Part shown: piece after piece, positions 27,185 to 37,142 of the stretch
Layout of the letters: each line of letters opens with the position of its first letter
Numbering within the stretch: the stretch's first letter is position 1
NCBI RefSeq assembly: GCF_001611675.1
Contig: NZ_CP014766.1
Coordinates: 4,278,001-4,342,000 of the forward strand
DNA from: Pontibacter akesuensis
GTDB lineage: Bacteria; Bacteroidota; Bacteroidia; Cytophagales; Hymenobacteraceae
DNA: 64,000 nucleotides
Direction of reading: 5' to 3'
Position numbers and translations under genes: made by a program
Notes under the pieces: model-generated
Told to the model about the DNA's origin: nothing
The model's database searches: none
What the model saw: only the letters and a program-made list of their open reading frames with translations

Positions 27185-27772
27185 TTATTTGTAAGCCTCT
27201 AGCTTCTCAAGTCTTGCTTGAATTGTGTTAGCCCAGTGTTTCTGCGCAGATTTGTCCAGGCCGTGTCTGCAGTCCTCGTCAAAGGTGTCCTGTTCTGCCT
27301 TCCATTTCGCGAAGGCATTTGAAACTACGTCATTCAGACTCTTTTTTACGGTGGTACAGTTCAGCTGCTGCAAGTCTCGCCTCAGTTGGCGGGCGTGCAC
27401 TTCAGTTAAATCAAAATGCAACTGCTCGTGTACCAGCAGTTTCTCAGAAACTTTATTTTTGCTCCAGGACTGCCGCGGCAGGAAAACACAGTTTACCACG
27501 TAGGTATACTTGTTGTCTTTGCACTTGGCATTTACCGCTAAGTTGGCCGCTGTAAGGGCATGATGTGGGTTGGAATCGTCTGGCTGGGCTTTAAAATCCT
27601 CCCACGATAATTTCCGTTCATCAGACCAGATAACCTGCTCTATTACAAAAGGCTTGGATGCCTCTGTTGCAGTTTTGCTTGCAGCTGCAGGTAGGGCCAC
27701 AGCAGCATCAGGCATGAAAGAAGTTAGCATTACTCTTGCCCAAAAAGTGAGGAGGAGTGTAAACGTAAACAT
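27185..27772 (-). CDS. DUF922-like secreted putative zinc protease
   Basis: A 195-aa exported protein. After the signal segment the motif RKLSWEDFKAQPDDSNPHHALT and then LLVHEQLHFDLTEVHARQLRRDL are seen. HEQLHFD is the HExxH-type site of DUF922, predicted to be secreted zinc-dependent proteases. The C-terminal WKAEQDTFDEDCRHGLDKSAQKHWANTIQARL also fits. Activity has not been shown for the family as far as I know. Confidence 0.75.
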   Translation of the reverse strand: MFTFTLLLTFWARVMLTSFMPDAAVALPAAASKTATEASKPFVIEQVIWSDERKLSWEDFKAQPDDSNPHHALTAANLAVNAKCKDNKYTYVVNCVFLPRQSWSKNKVSEKLLVHEQLHFDLTEVHARQLRRDLQQLNCTTVKKSLNDVVSNAFAKWKAEQDTFDEDCRHGLDKSAQKHWANTIQARLEKLEAYK

Positions 27773-27851
27773 GTATAACCCGGCTAAAAGTTGAAATCAG
27801 TTACTGAGCTGCTAACAGCAGCACCCGGGAAAAAGTGCCTGCTCCGGATGC

Positions 27852-29195
27852 TTATCTGACTCTGAGCCGATTGCTTAGAGTCCTGAAACGCAAAGTGAGC
27901 AAAACCGCTGCTACCGACAAGCCGATCAGCAGCCCCAACCAGATTCCGTTTACGCCAAAGTCAGCTTTGAAACAGAGAAAGTATCCGATTGGCAGACCTA
28001 TTACCCAGTATGCAAGTAACGAAATTAAACTAGGAATCCTAACATCCTCGAGGCCTCTTAATGCACCTAAACCCACAACCTGCACACCATCAGATATTTG
28101 GAATAGTGCGGCAATGATAAGTAGTCCGGAGGCAATCTGGATTACCTGTGGGTCGTCGATGTAGAGCATGGGGATGAGCTCGTTGCAGAGGATCATCAGT
28201 AGTCCGCTCCCGATCATGAAAAGCACACCCATGGCCAGATTGCTGTAGCCGGCCATGCGCATGGCCCTGAAATTTCCAAGCCCTTTCTGGTTGCCTACGC
28301 GTATGGTGGCCGCCGCTGCAATGCCACTTGCCATCATATAGGTAACAGAAGCCACGTTGATGGCTATCTGGTGTGCAGCGAGCTCAGTGGCTCCCAGCCA
28401 ACCGATCATGACTGCTGAAAAACCAAAGGCGCCCATTTCAAAGATCATTTGCACGGAAATGGGAAGGCCCAGCTTAAAGATGCGGTAAATATGTATAAAC
28501 GACAGGTGCCTCAGGCGCAGAAAATGACGGTATACTTCAAAGCGCTTGGCATACATGACCCATCCTGCCATGGCGATGGCCATGACAATGCGCGAAATAA
28601 GTGTGGCCCAACCGGCTCCCACCAGCCCCATCGGCTCAAAACCTCCCTTTCCGAAAATCAGCAGGTAATTCAGGAAAATATTAAGCGTGTTGGCAAGTAT
28701 GGAGATATACATGGCCTGCTTCGTCAGCGAAAGCCCCTCCGCGAATTGCCTGAATGCCTGAAACACCATGAGCGGCACCATGGACAGGAATAGAATATTG
28801 ATATAGGGTATAGCAAGCTCCACTACACGTGCAGGTTGGTCCAGCACGGTGATGTAGGGGGAGAAGAAGTAGCCGGCAAAAAACAAGACGATCCCTAAAA
28901 GCACGTTAGAGACAAGCCCATTGAGCAGCAACAGGGAAATACGCGTGTGGTTGTGCCGCCCGTCAGCAGCGGCAATCAGGGGGGTAATGCTGTAGGAAAC
29001 GCCTAATCCGAATACCAGCACAATGGTGAAGATACTATTGCCGAGTGAGGCAGCAGCCAGCGGCAGCGTTCCTGTCTGGCCTACCATCAGGCTGTCGAAC
29101 ACGCTGACCAGGATATGCCCCAGCTGGCTCAGCACAACAGGGTAGGCAAGGGTGAAGTTTTTGGCGAAGTTTTCTTTGTAAGTAGCGGTTTCCAT
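27852..29195 (-). CDS. MATE-family multidrug efflux transporter
   Basis: A 447-aa membrane protein with about 12 hydrophobic segments in two halves, starting TLAYPVVLSQLGHILVSVFDSLMVGQTG, the usual NorM-like first helix. Repeated MATE features include AASLGNSIFTIVLVFGLGVSYSITPLIA in the first half and AAATIRVGNQKGLGNFRAMR in the second. It exports drugs or metabolites in exchange for Na+ or H+. The substrate cannot be read from sequence. Confidence 0.93.
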   Translation of the reverse strand: METATYKENFAKNFTLAYPVVLSQLGHILVSVFDSLMVGQTGTLPLAAASLGNSIFTIVLVFGLGVSYSITPLIAAADGRHNHTRISLLLLNGLVSNVLLGIVLFFAGYFFSPYITVLDQPARVVELAIPYINILFLSMVPLMVFQAFRQFAEGLSLTKQAMYISILANTLNIFLNYLLIFGKGGFEPMGLVGAGWATLISRIVMAIAMAGWVMYAKRFEVYRHFLRLRHLSFIHIYRIFKLGLPISVQMIFEMGAFGFSAVMIGWLGATELAAHQIAINVASVTYMMASGIAAAATIRVGNQKGLGNFRAMRMAGYSNLAMGVLFMIGSGLLMILCNELIPMLYIDDPQVIQIASGLLIIAALFQISDGVQVVGLGALRGLEDVRIPSLISLLAYWVIGLPIGYFLCFKADFGVNGIWLGLLIGLSVAAVLLTLRFRTLSNRLRVR

Positions 29196-29427
29196 GCGGG
29201 GTACTAAGCGATGCTGAACGGCCGCAAAAGTACGGGAATAAACCGAAAGGCGCTTTGGAAAAGTAAAATTAGCTTGTTGCCGCGCCTGGGATTAGATTGA
29301 GTATTGATTCATGGCAGATGGGCGCAGGCAGACGTCAGCGCCAGTAACTTCTTTAGTTTGAAAATATTCAAGAGAAGCTTTTATTTGTATCATTTAAGTT
29401 GTTAAATAATAGATGCTTATCATATAA

Positions 29428-30540
29428 CTAGTCAGCCGTAAGCAGCAGCAGGCCTTGGCGTAGCCTGTTCAGGGCGTCCTGCAGGCGGGGCGTTTCTACG
29501 GCAAAGGACATGCGTGCATGGCCGGGAGCACCAAAGTAGTCGCCTGGAGAAAGCTCCAGGTTATAGCAGGTGCGGAGGTAGCGGCAAAGGTCAACGCTGG
29601 TGCTGATTTTTTCGCCGGTGATGCTGGTGCGGTTCAGGTATTGACTGAAATCCGGAAAAAAATAGTAGGCGCCGTCTGGCAGGTAGTAGCGCACTTCCGG
29701 TATGGCATCCAGCCCCTGCTGCATCACAGAGCGGTTGTGCGCAAGAATTTCCTGCATGTGCGGGAGCGCCTCGTGCCTGTTTTCTACCGTAGCCTGGGCG
29801 GCATCTTGGATAAATATACTCACACCCGCCACAGTGGCATTCTGAAAGTGAACACACTTTGCTATCAGTTCGTCCGGGCCAAGTATAAACCCCAGCCGCC
29901 AGCCCGACATGGCAAAGGATTTTGAAAAGCCGTTTACGACGATTGTTCGCGCTGCTTTTGCCCCCTGGCAGGAAAGGATAGAAGCAACAGGGCTGCCGTA
30001 AGTAACAAGGTCGTATATTTCATCGGAAATGACATATAAATTAGGGTAATCTTTGGTAACCTCCAGCAGCGCCTCCAGTTCACTTTTGCTATAGACGCGG
30101 CCGGTGGGGTTGCCAGGGTTAGTCAGTAGTAGTATACGTGTGCGCTCGGAGAGGGTAACGCGCAGCATGTCCGGCGTTAACTTATAACCGTCTTCCAGTT
30201 TGGTGGGCAAGGGCACCAGCGTTCCGTTGCTATACTTCATCAACTCATGGAAACCAAACCAGGCGGGCGTGGGAACCACCACATCATCGCCCTGGCGCAG
30301 CAGCACCGAGAACAGGTTAAACAGCGCCTGCTTGGTACCCGGCGTAATCAGCACCTGCGATGGCTCGAGCGAAATTCCTTCGGCTTTATACTTCTGACTA
30401 ATGGCTTTACGCAGCTCTGGAGTTCCTTGGGAAGGGCCGTAAAAAGTCTTGCCTTCGTGCAGGGCCTTCACCGCAGCTTGGGTGGCCGCCTCAGGACTTC
30501 TAAAATAACTCGAACCAGCAGCAAGCGAAATGACTTCCAT
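29428..30540 (-). CDS. Class I/II PLP-dependent aminotransferase
   Basis: A 370-aa fold-type I aminotransferase of the aspartate aminotransferase group. TFYGPSQGTPELRKAISQKYK, ITPGTKQALFNLFSVLL, NPGNPTGRVYSKSELEALL and the PLP lysine in VNGFSKSFAMSGWRLGF are clear, and the C-terminal Arg is in GHARMSFAV. Amino donor and acceptor are unknown. It is on the same strand as egtD-egtB but 160 bases past them, with no sign of a shared function. Confidence 0.92.
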   Translation of the reverse strand: MEVISLAAGSSYFRSPEAATQAAVKALHEGKTFYGPSQGTPELRKAISQKYKAEGISLEPSQVLITPGTKQALFNLFSVLLRQGDDVVVPTPAWFGFHELMKYSNGTLVPLPTKLEDGYKLTPDMLRVTLSERTRILLLTNPGNPTGRVYSKSELEALLEVTKDYPNLYVISDEIYDLVTYGSPVASILSCQGAKAARTIVVNGFSKSFAMSGWRLGFILGPDELIAKCVHFQNATVAGVSIFIQDAAQATVENRHEALPHMQEILAHNRSVMQQGLDAIPEVRYYLPDGAYYFFPDFSQYLNRTSITGEKISTSVDLCRYLRTCYNLELSPGDYFGAPGHARMSFAVETPRLQDALNRLRQGLLLLTAD

Positions 30541-30703
30541 AGTGTTTGATCTCCTCTAATAGTGGGGTTATGAAGCTTTGTGAAGTATAGGTTTTATTCT
30601 TAGCAGGTATGACTGGTGCAAATAGCTGAAATTTGTTCTAAATTAACTAAAACAAGGCAGTACGCTTATCTCCGGAAATAAACTTGCTGCTGTGCCTGAT
30701 GGC

Positions 30704-31705
30704 TTAGCGGACAGTGAAAAGCACGTCTGCAAATCTTTTCTGGCCGTCGTAGAATACCGTCTCTATCTGAAAGCCGCATGTTTCTCCAAGTTCCGCCACC
30801 TGTGGCAAGCTATACTTATGTGAGTTCTCGGTATGAATGGCTTCCCAGGCCTCGAAATGAAATTTTTGCCCTGTTTCACGGATGAATACCTCCTGGTCTG
30901 TTTTGCTCACGAGAAAACTGCGCATCACGCCCTCACCCGGATTATACATGGCGTAATGATAAAACTGGTCGACATTAAAGTTGCCACCCAGTTCCCGGTT
31001 GATGCGGTGCAGCAGGTTAAGGTTGAATGCTGCGGTAACGCCAGCCTTGTCGTTGTACGCAGCCAGGATAGTGTCCGGGTTTTTGCGCAGGTCAATGCCC
31101 ATCAGCAGGCGGTCGCCGGGCTGCAGGTAGCTTCGCACTTCCTTTAAAAAGGCTATACTTTCCAGCTCTTCAAAGTTGCCGATGTTGGAGCCCAGGAACA
31201 GTAGCACCTTTCTTTCGGATTTATTTTCCTGCAGCCACTCCAGCGCTGTGAAATATTCACCCACCACAGCCTCCACCCGCACTTGCGGCAAATCTGTGTG
31301 CAGACTCTCCGTGAGTTGCTGCATGGCATCCCCGGAAATATCAACAGGCACGTAATCAAACGCACACTGCTGCCTGGCCAATTCGTGTAGCAGTATTTTT
31401 GTTTTCAAGGCATCGCCGGCACCCAGGTCAATCAAATGGAAATAACCTTCGCGGGAGAACTGCGCTGCCATGGCCTCGCGATTTTCGGTGAGCACCTCAA
31501 ACTCGCTTCGGGTAAGGTAATACTCCGGCAGGTCCATGATCTGCTGAAAAAGCCTGCTGCCTTTGCCGTCGTAAAAGTAGCGCGAGGGCAGGTGCTTCTG
31601 TTTTCGGTTCAGGCCTTCCGCCACATCACGGGTAAAGGCTGCCAAATCGTTGGTACCGTCTTTTTTGCGGCTAAGGTCAATCACGGGAGATACTTTCGTA
31701 TTCAT
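30704..31705 (-). CDS. egtD: L-histidine N-alpha-methyltransferase
   Basis: A 333-aa SAM-dependent enzyme that makes hercynine (trimethylhistidine), the first committed step of ergothioneine. The EgtD features are YFYDGKGSRLFQQIMDLPEYYLTRSE, the SAM loop LIDLGAGDALKTKIL, LFLGSNIGNFE, GIDLRKNPDTILAAYND and FHFEAWEAIHTENSHKY. It follows egtB with 11 bases between, so they form one operon. There are no egtA, egtC or egtE next to them. Confidence 0.93.
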   Translation of the reverse strand: MNTKVSPVIDLSRKKDGTNDLAAFTRDVAEGLNRKQKHLPSRYFYDGKGSRLFQQIMDLPEYYLTRSEFEVLTENREAMAAQFSREGYFHLIDLGAGDALKTKILLHELARQQCAFDYVPVDISGDAMQQLTESLHTDLPQVRVEAVVGEYFTALEWLQENKSERKVLLFLGSNIGNFEELESIAFLKEVRSYLQPGDRLLMGIDLRKNPDTILAAYNDKAGVTAAFNLNLLHRINRELGGNFNVDQFYHYAMYNPGEGVMRSFLVSKTDQEVFIRETGQKFHFEAWEAIHTENSHKYSLPQVAELGETCGFQIETVFYDGQKRFADVLFTVR

Positions 31706-31716
31706 TAGGGGTGCAT

Positions 31717-32988
31717 TTATTTATTAGCCAGCCGTATGCCACTGAATTGCCAGCGCTTTTCGGGATGGAAAAAGTTTCGGTAGGTGGTGCGGATGTGGCT
31801 CTGTGAGGTAGCGCAGGAGCCGCCACGCAGCACCATCTGGTTCAGCATAAACTTCCCGTTGTACTCGCCAATCGCGCCGGGAGCCTTTTCAAAATTAGGA
31901 TAGGGATGATAGGCGCTGTAAGTCCATTCCCACACATCACCATACAGTTGCTGCAGTCCCTCTTTGGCCGGGTCTGCGGCTCTGGGCTCCAGCACATCGC
32001 TTTCCACAAAATTGCCCTCAGTAGGAGGGTATACCTGGGAGGCGGCCTCCCATTCAAATTCGGTGAGCAGGCGTTTGCCGGCCCAGTTGGCGTACGCATC
32101 TGCCTCGTAGAAGCTTACATGGCAAACGGGCTCATCAGGGTTTACCTTCTCCAGGCCGTGCAGGGTATAGCGGTACCAGTCCTCTTCCTGCTTCACCCAG
32201 TACAGAGGCGCCTGCAGCTGTTCCTTGTTCACCATCGCGAAGCCCTCTTCGAGCCAGTGCCTGAAGTCGCCGTAGCCGCCATCCGCCATAAACTGCATGT
32301 ACTCGCCGTTGGTCACCAGCCGGTTCATGATCTCGAAGTCAGAGAGAAGCACCTCGTGTACGCTATGTTCGTTGTCAAAGCTGAAGTCTTCGCCCCGGTA
32401 ACCAATAGTATAGGTACCACCCGGTACCTCCAGGAAAAAGGCCGGCACACTGGCAGATGGCTGCGCTTGTTTGGGCCGGGGGGTATAGACCGGCAACATA
32501 GGATTTGTGCTAAGGATATACTTGATATCTGTTATAAGTAGCTCCTGGTGCTGCTGCTCGTGCTGTAAGCCCAGTTCCAGCACCGGCTGCAGTTCTGCCA
32601 GTTTTTCCTCTGATACAGTGCCCAGGAACTGAGCCATGTGCGCATCTACATACTGTCGGTAAGTATAAATGTCGCGCAGTGGCGGACGGGTGAGGGTACT
32701 GCGCTGGTCGCGCTGCACACGGCTGCCCACCGAGTTATAATAGGAGTTGAACAGGTAGCTGTACTGCTCATGGTACACGTTGTAACCGGGCAAGTGTGGC
32801 GTAAGTATAAAGGTCTCGAAAAACCAGCTTGTGTGGGCCATATGCCACTTAGGTGGACTCACATCCACGATCGGCTGAACAACAGTATCCTCCGGCTCCA
32901 ATGGCTGGCAGATCTTTTCAGTAAACGTTCTGATGTTTTCATATTGCTGCAGCATGGTTTGGGCAGCGGTAGCGGTGAGGGTGCTCAT
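31717..32988 (-). CDS. egtB: Hercynine sulfoxide synthase (EgtB)
   Basis: A 423-aa non-haem iron enzyme joining hercynine to a thiol with O2. The N-terminal DinB-like domain holds the iron histidines: His52 in PPKWHMAHTSWFFE and His143/His147 in LQHEQQHQELL. The C-terminal formylglycine-generating-type domain holds FEIMNRLVTNGEYMQFM, GKRLLTEFEWEAA and LRGGSCATSQSHIRTTYRNFF. The thiol may be cysteine or gamma-glutamylcysteine. Absence of EgtC nearby favours cysteine, as an inference. Confidence 0.93.
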   Translation of the reverse strand: MSTLTATAAQTMLQQYENIRTFTEKICQPLEPEDTVVQPIVDVSPPKWHMAHTSWFFETFILTPHLPGYNVYHEQYSYLFNSYYNSVGSRVQRDQRSTLTRPPLRDIYTYRQYVDAHMAQFLGTVSEEKLAELQPVLELGLQHEQQHQELLITDIKYILSTNPMLPVYTPRPKQAQPSASVPAFFLEVPGGTYTIGYRGEDFSFDNEHSVHEVLLSDFEIMNRLVTNGEYMQFMADGGYGDFRHWLEEGFAMVNKEQLQAPLYWVKQEEDWYRYTLHGLEKVNPDEPVCHVSFYEADAYANWAGKRLLTEFEWEAASQVYPPTEGNFVESDVLEPRAADPAKEGLQQLYGDVWEWTYSAYHPYPNFEKAPGAIGEYNGKFMLNQMVLRGGSCATSQSHIRTTYRNFFHPEKRWQFSGIRLANK

Positions 32989-33211
32989 ATTGTTCAGGTT
33001 TGTATGACTGGTATGGCCTTTTTAAATTATAACAAGCAAATCGGCTGAAGGTTATGCGCAGCTTTATCAACTTTGCTTTGCCTTACCTGCTTTGCAACGC
33101 ACCTAAAGCCGGTAAACTGGTAAAACCGGTGATATCGTTTTGTTGTTATTCTTCCTCATCTACGTCAATATTGCGAAGATTGGTTTTACTTTGCCTCTTT
33201 ATCCTAAGCCT

Positions 33212-34288
33212 ATGCCGCTCCAACTAAGCTATACCCGCCACACCCTTCAGTTTAAGTTTGATGCCCGTACCTCGCGGGGGGCTATTTCAGAGCACCAGGT
33301 GTATTACTTGAAAGTATGGGATACGGCTTCTCCTTCCGTTTATGGTGTTGGGGAGTGTGCCCCATTGGCCGGTTTAAGTATAGATTATCGCCCGGACCTG
33401 GAGCAGAAGCTGCAACAGGTGGCATACCTGATAAACGAAGGCGAAGCAACGCTGGATGCAGGAGCAGAGCTACCCGCCATACTTGCCCTGCAGGAGTGGC
33501 CGGCGTTACGGTTTGCTCTGGAAACAGCTTTGCTTGATCTGCAGCAGGGGGGTAAAAAGCGCCTGTTTGACAACAACTTCAGCAGGGGTGAGGCTGGTAT
33601 TCCCATCAACGGGTTGGTATGGATGGGCGACAGAAAATTCATGCAGGAGCAGATCGAAAAAAAAATGCAGGAGGGATATAATTGCTTGAAACTGAAAATC
33701 GGTAGCCTTGACTTTACAACCGAACTAAATCTTTTGCAGCAAATCCGGGAGGTAGCCGGAAGTGACTCTTTGACGGTGCGTGTAGACGCAAACGGTGCTT
33801 TCACCCCGCAGGAAGCTTATAAAAAACTGGAACGCCTGGCCAGGTATGAGCTGCACTCCATAGAGCAGCCCATTCGGCAGGGGCAGGTAGAGGAGATGGC
33901 GCAGTTGTGCGCCTACACACCTGTTCCCATTGCCCTGGATGAGGAACTTATCGGTGTGCAGGAGCCGCAGGCGAGAAAGGCATTACTTGAATGTATACAC
34001 CCGCAGTACATCATCCTAAAACCAACACTGGTAGGAGGCTTAGCCGCCAGTGCGGAGTGGATTAAGCTTGCAGAGGAAAGAAGTATAGGCTGGTGGATTA
34101 CGTCTGCCCTGGAGTCAAACATTGGGCTGAACGCCATCAGCCAGTTTACGGCGCAATATGACATCAACATGCCGCAAGGCCTCGGAACCGGGCAACTCTA
34201 CCACAACAACATTGCCTCGCCGCTGCAAATAGAGCAAGGCGAGCTGTGGTACAAGCCAGCGCAGCAGGAATGGGCTTTTAATGAGTAA
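33212..34288 (+). CDS. menC: Enolase-superfamily enzyme, o-succinylbenzoate synthase-like
   Basis: A 358-aa enzyme of the enolase superfamily. The capping part has TSRGAISEHQVYYLKVWD and GVGECAPLAGLSIDYRPD. The barrel has the KxK motif in CLKLKIG, metal ligands in RVDANGAF, HSIEQP and ALDEEL, and the C-terminal TSALESNIGLNAISQF that is typical of Bacteroidota MenC. That enzyme dehydrates SHCHC to o-succinylbenzoate in menaquinone synthesis. Dipeptide epimerases are close relatives and not excluded. No other men gene is near. The start at 33212 is the first fitting ATG. Confidence 0.82.
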   Translation: MPLQLSYTRHTLQFKFDARTSRGAISEHQVYYLKVWDTASPSVYGVGECAPLAGLSIDYRPDLEQKLQQVAYLINEGEATLDAGAELPAILALQEWPALRFALETALLDLQQGGKKRLFDNNFSRGEAGIPINGLVWMGDRKFMQEQIEKKMQEGYNCLKLKIGSLDFTTELNLLQQIREVAGSDSLTVRVDANGAFTPQEAYKKLERLARYELHSIEQPIRQGQVEEMAQLCAYTPVPIALDEELIGVQEPQARKALLECIHPQYIILKPTLVGGLAASAEWIKLAEERSIGWWITSALESNIGLNAISQFTAQYDINMPQGLGTGQLYHNNIASPLQIEQGELWYKPAQQEWAFNE

Positions 34289-34328
34289 TGATCAATGTAC
34301 AATGAGTACTTTTCGATCATTACTCATT
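34280..34328. terminator. Hairpin between convergent menC-like and ClC genes
   Basis: Perfect 14-base AT-rich arms 34280-34293 and 34315-34328. The left arm contains the menC stop codon. It probably acts on both genes, although the T-tract is weak. Confidence 0.55.
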
Positions 34329-34346
34329 AGACATTGAAAATTTTAT

Positions 34347-36131
34347 CTAAGTAACGTTGGTAGTTTTGATCAGCAGCTTGCGGTACTTAGTGAAGATGCT
34401 GGATTTAGACACAAACCCCAGGTACATCTCATTGTGGAGCACGGGGAGGTTCCAGGCCCCTGAAGCATCGAATTTTTTCATCACGTCTGCCATACTATCA
34501 TCATACTGCACAATGGCCGGCGGTTTGATCATAAGTTCACGCACCTGCACCACATCATACTTGTCGCTCTTAAACATGATCTCGCGCACATTCTCCAGCA
34601 AAAGCACGCCTGCCAGAGTACCGTCTGCCGTGACAACCGGGAACAGGTTGCGGCGCGAGGAGGCAATTACCTGCACCAGTTCACCCAGAGTGGCATCGGG
34701 CGCAATGGATTGAAACTCTGTCTCGATCAGGTGGCGGATTTTCATAATGTGCAGGATGGTGCGGTCTTTGTTCGGCGTCAGGAGCTGCCCTTTCTGCGCC
34801 AGCTTTTTGGTGTCCAGCGAGTAAGGCTCAAAAAACTTTACCATAGCATAAGAGGTGGCTGCTACGAGCATCAGCGGAATCATCAAAGAATAGCCGCCCG
34901 TAATCTCAGCGATCAGGAAAACAGCCGTGAGCGGGGCATGCATCACACCGCTAAGTATACCGGCCATTCCCACCATCGAGAAACTGCTGGTAGGGAGGTT
35001 GCTGATGTTCAGCAGGTTCACGATGCGCGAAAAGAAAAAACCGGTGCAGGCACCAACGAACATAGAGGGAGCGAAATTACCTCCGTTACCACCGGAGGCA
35101 ATGGTGATGGTGGTCGCAAAGACTTTAACCAGCGCAAGCGCACCCACAAACCCCAGCACCAGCCAATCATTCGTGCCAAAAAATGCGAGCCAGCTATCCT
35201 GCAGCAACTGTTGCGCTTTGTTTGATTCCAGCAGCGTAATGCTGTCGTAGCCTTCGCCGAACAGGGGCGGGAACAACATAATGAGCAAGCCCAGCAACAA
35301 ACCGCCAACCAGCGCGCGGGCAAAGACAATATTTTCATACGCCTCAAACTGTTCCTCCACCAGCAGCGTCATGCGTGTGTAGTACACCGACATCATCCCG
35401 CATAAAATGCCCAGCAGTACATAAAATGGCACATGACCAGCGGCAAATACTTCCGGTTGGCCAATGTAAAACAGAATATCTTCCTGCAGGATAATACGGG
35501 AGCAAAGGGCACCCACTACGGCAGCGATAATCAAGGGGATAAATGCTGAAATGCTGATGTCCGTAAGCAGCACCTCGATAGCGAAAAGAACACCTGCAAT
35601 GGGGGCATTAAACACGGCGGCAATTCCTGCGGCGGCACCGGAGGCCAGCAACAGCGTTCTGTCGCGGTAGTTTAAATGGTACTCCCGCCCGTAGTTAGAG
35701 CCGATGGCAGAGCCAGTCACCACGATGGGAGACTCCAACCCGGCAGAGCCACCGAAGCCAGCCGTAAGCGCACTGGTTATAACGTGGGAGTACATTTTAT
35801 GCCGCTCCACCATGCTGGACTTCTGAGAAATATTATAGAGGATGTTGGCTGTGCCGCGCCCAATCTTGCCCTTGAAGTATAGCTTGACAATGACCACCGT
35901 CAGGAAAATGCCGATGGTGGGGAACACTACAAGCCAGTAGGGCTGGTCGAGCAGGCGATTGCCGTAAGCCAGCAACAGGTGAATGTAGTGCACGAGTGTC
36001 TTCAGTACCACGGCGGCAAGCCCGGCAGTCAGGCCAACCAGCACACTGGACAGGAGCATGAATTCGCGGTCGGAAGTGTGGCGGCGCAACCACAGCAGCG
36101 GAATCTTAGTTTTTCTGTAGGAGTAGGGCAT
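34347..36131 (-). CDS. ClC-family chloride channel/transporter with CBS pair
   Basis: A 594-aa membrane protein. The ClC core (about residues 25-445) has the selectivity segment GGSAGLESPIVV, where the gating Glu is kept, GAAAGIAAVFNAPIAGVLFAIE, and GGNGGNFAPSMFVGA. The C-terminal 130 residues form two CBS domains (IAPDATLGELVQVIASS and KPPAIVQYDDSMADVMKKF), which usually bind adenine nucleotides and adjust gating. It is distinct from the fluoride-type ClC further downstream. Confidence 0.92.
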   Translation of the reverse strand: MPYSYRKTKIPLLWLRRHTSDREFMLLSSVLVGLTAGLAAVVLKTLVHYIHLLLAYGNRLLDQPYWLVVFPTIGIFLTVVIVKLYFKGKIGRGTANILYNISQKSSMVERHKMYSHVITSALTAGFGGSAGLESPIVVTGSAIGSNYGREYHLNYRDRTLLLASGAAAGIAAVFNAPIAGVLFAIEVLLTDISISAFIPLIIAAVVGALCSRIILQEDILFYIGQPEVFAAGHVPFYVLLGILCGMMSVYYTRMTLLVEEQFEAYENIVFARALVGGLLLGLLIMLFPPLFGEGYDSITLLESNKAQQLLQDSWLAFFGTNDWLVLGFVGALALVKVFATTITIASGGNGGNFAPSMFVGACTGFFFSRIVNLLNISNLPTSSFSMVGMAGILSGVMHAPLTAVFLIAEITGGYSLMIPLMLVAATSYAMVKFFEPYSLDTKKLAQKGQLLTPNKDRTILHIMKIRHLIETEFQSIAPDATLGELVQVIASSRRNLFPVVTADGTLAGVLLLENVREIMFKSDKYDVVQVRELMIKPPAIVQYDDSMADVMKKFDASGAWNLPVLHNEMYLGFVSKSSIFTKYRKLLIKTTNVT

Positions 36132-36320
36132 TTCAGATTTGAAGCCTGAAAAAATAAATCTTGCTCAAAATTAGGAAGAACCTACACCAGGCCCAACCAA
36201 ACGTGCATAGTTTTTGCACTTATTTATTTCATTATCATGGCATATTACTCAACCACAGTCCCCTTTTTACTGTTAATATAGGGATAAGTGATGATAGAGA
36301 CAGGCAGGAATAACAATAAC

Positions 36321-37142
36321 ATGAGCATAAATAGAAAGGATTTTCAGCATACGTTTAACCTGGCGCTGCCGGAACAGCACGGGCCTTTCGATATCATCGG
36401 GGATGTGCACGGCTGTTTTGAGGAGCTCGTGGCGCTGCTGCTGCGCCTTAATTACAGCCTTCGTTTCGATAAAGAGGCCCAGCGTTACCTTTTAGCGCAC
36501 CCACAAAACCACAAAGCTATTTTTGTGGGTGACCTGGTGGATCGCGGCCCGAATTCGCCGGAAGTACTGCGGCTGGTGATGGACATGGTGGAACAAGATA
36601 TGGCCTACTGTGTTAGCGGAAACCATGACGATAAGCTGCTGCGCATGCTGAAGGGGTGCAATGTACAGGTAAGGCATGGGTTGGAGCTCACTAAGGCGCA
36701 GCTGGCGCGCTATGATGCCGCATTCACCGAGCGCGTAAAAGCTTTTTTGCAGGCACTGCCGCACCATTTGCTGCTCGACGAAGGCAGATTAGTTATCGCA
36801 CATGCTGGCTTGGAGGAACACCTGCACGGGCAAAATTCCAAAGGCGTACGCGCCCTCTGCCTGTATGGCCCCACCACCGGAGAGACTGATGAGAAAGGGC
36901 TGCCGCTCCGGCTGGATTGGGCTGCGGACTACTGTGGACATGCCATTGTAGTTTACGGGCATACGCCGGTACATGAACCGCTCTGGCGCAACAATACCAT
37001 CAACATCGACACAGGCTGTGTGTTTGGAGGCAGGCTAACGGCACTCACGTACCCGGACCACATTGTTACCACCGTTAATGCGCTGCAGGAGTATGCTCAG
37101 CCGGTAAGGCCATTTGTCATGTATCCTTCCAAGGTTTCCTAA
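36321..37142 (+). CDS. PrpE/PnkP-like metallophosphoesterase
   Basis: A 273-aa calcineurin-like phosphoesterase. Motifs in order are FDIIGDVHGCFEEL, FVGDLVDRGPNS, CVSGNHDDKLLR, VIAHAGL and VVYGHTPVHEP, then INIDTGCVFGG. This pattern matches bis(5'-nucleosyl)-tetraphosphatase PrpE and the phosphatase domain of bacterial PnkP. A role in nucleotide or RNA-end metabolism is inferred. Starts at 36288 (GTG) or 36291 (ATG) would add ten or eleven residues and cannot be ruled out. Confidence 0.85.
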   Translation: MSINRKDFQHTFNLALPEQHGPFDIIGDVHGCFEELVALLLRLNYSLRFDKEAQRYLLAHPQNHKAIFVGDLVDRGPNSPEVLRLVMDMVEQDMAYCVSGNHDDKLLRMLKGCNVQVRHGLELTKAQLARYDAAFTERVKAFLQALPHHLLLDEGRLVIAHAGLEEHLHGQNSKGVRALCLYGPTTGETDEKGLPLRLDWAADYCGHAIVVYGHTPVHEPLWRNNTINIDTGCVFGGRLTALTYPDHIVTTVNALQEYAQPVRPFVMYPSKVS

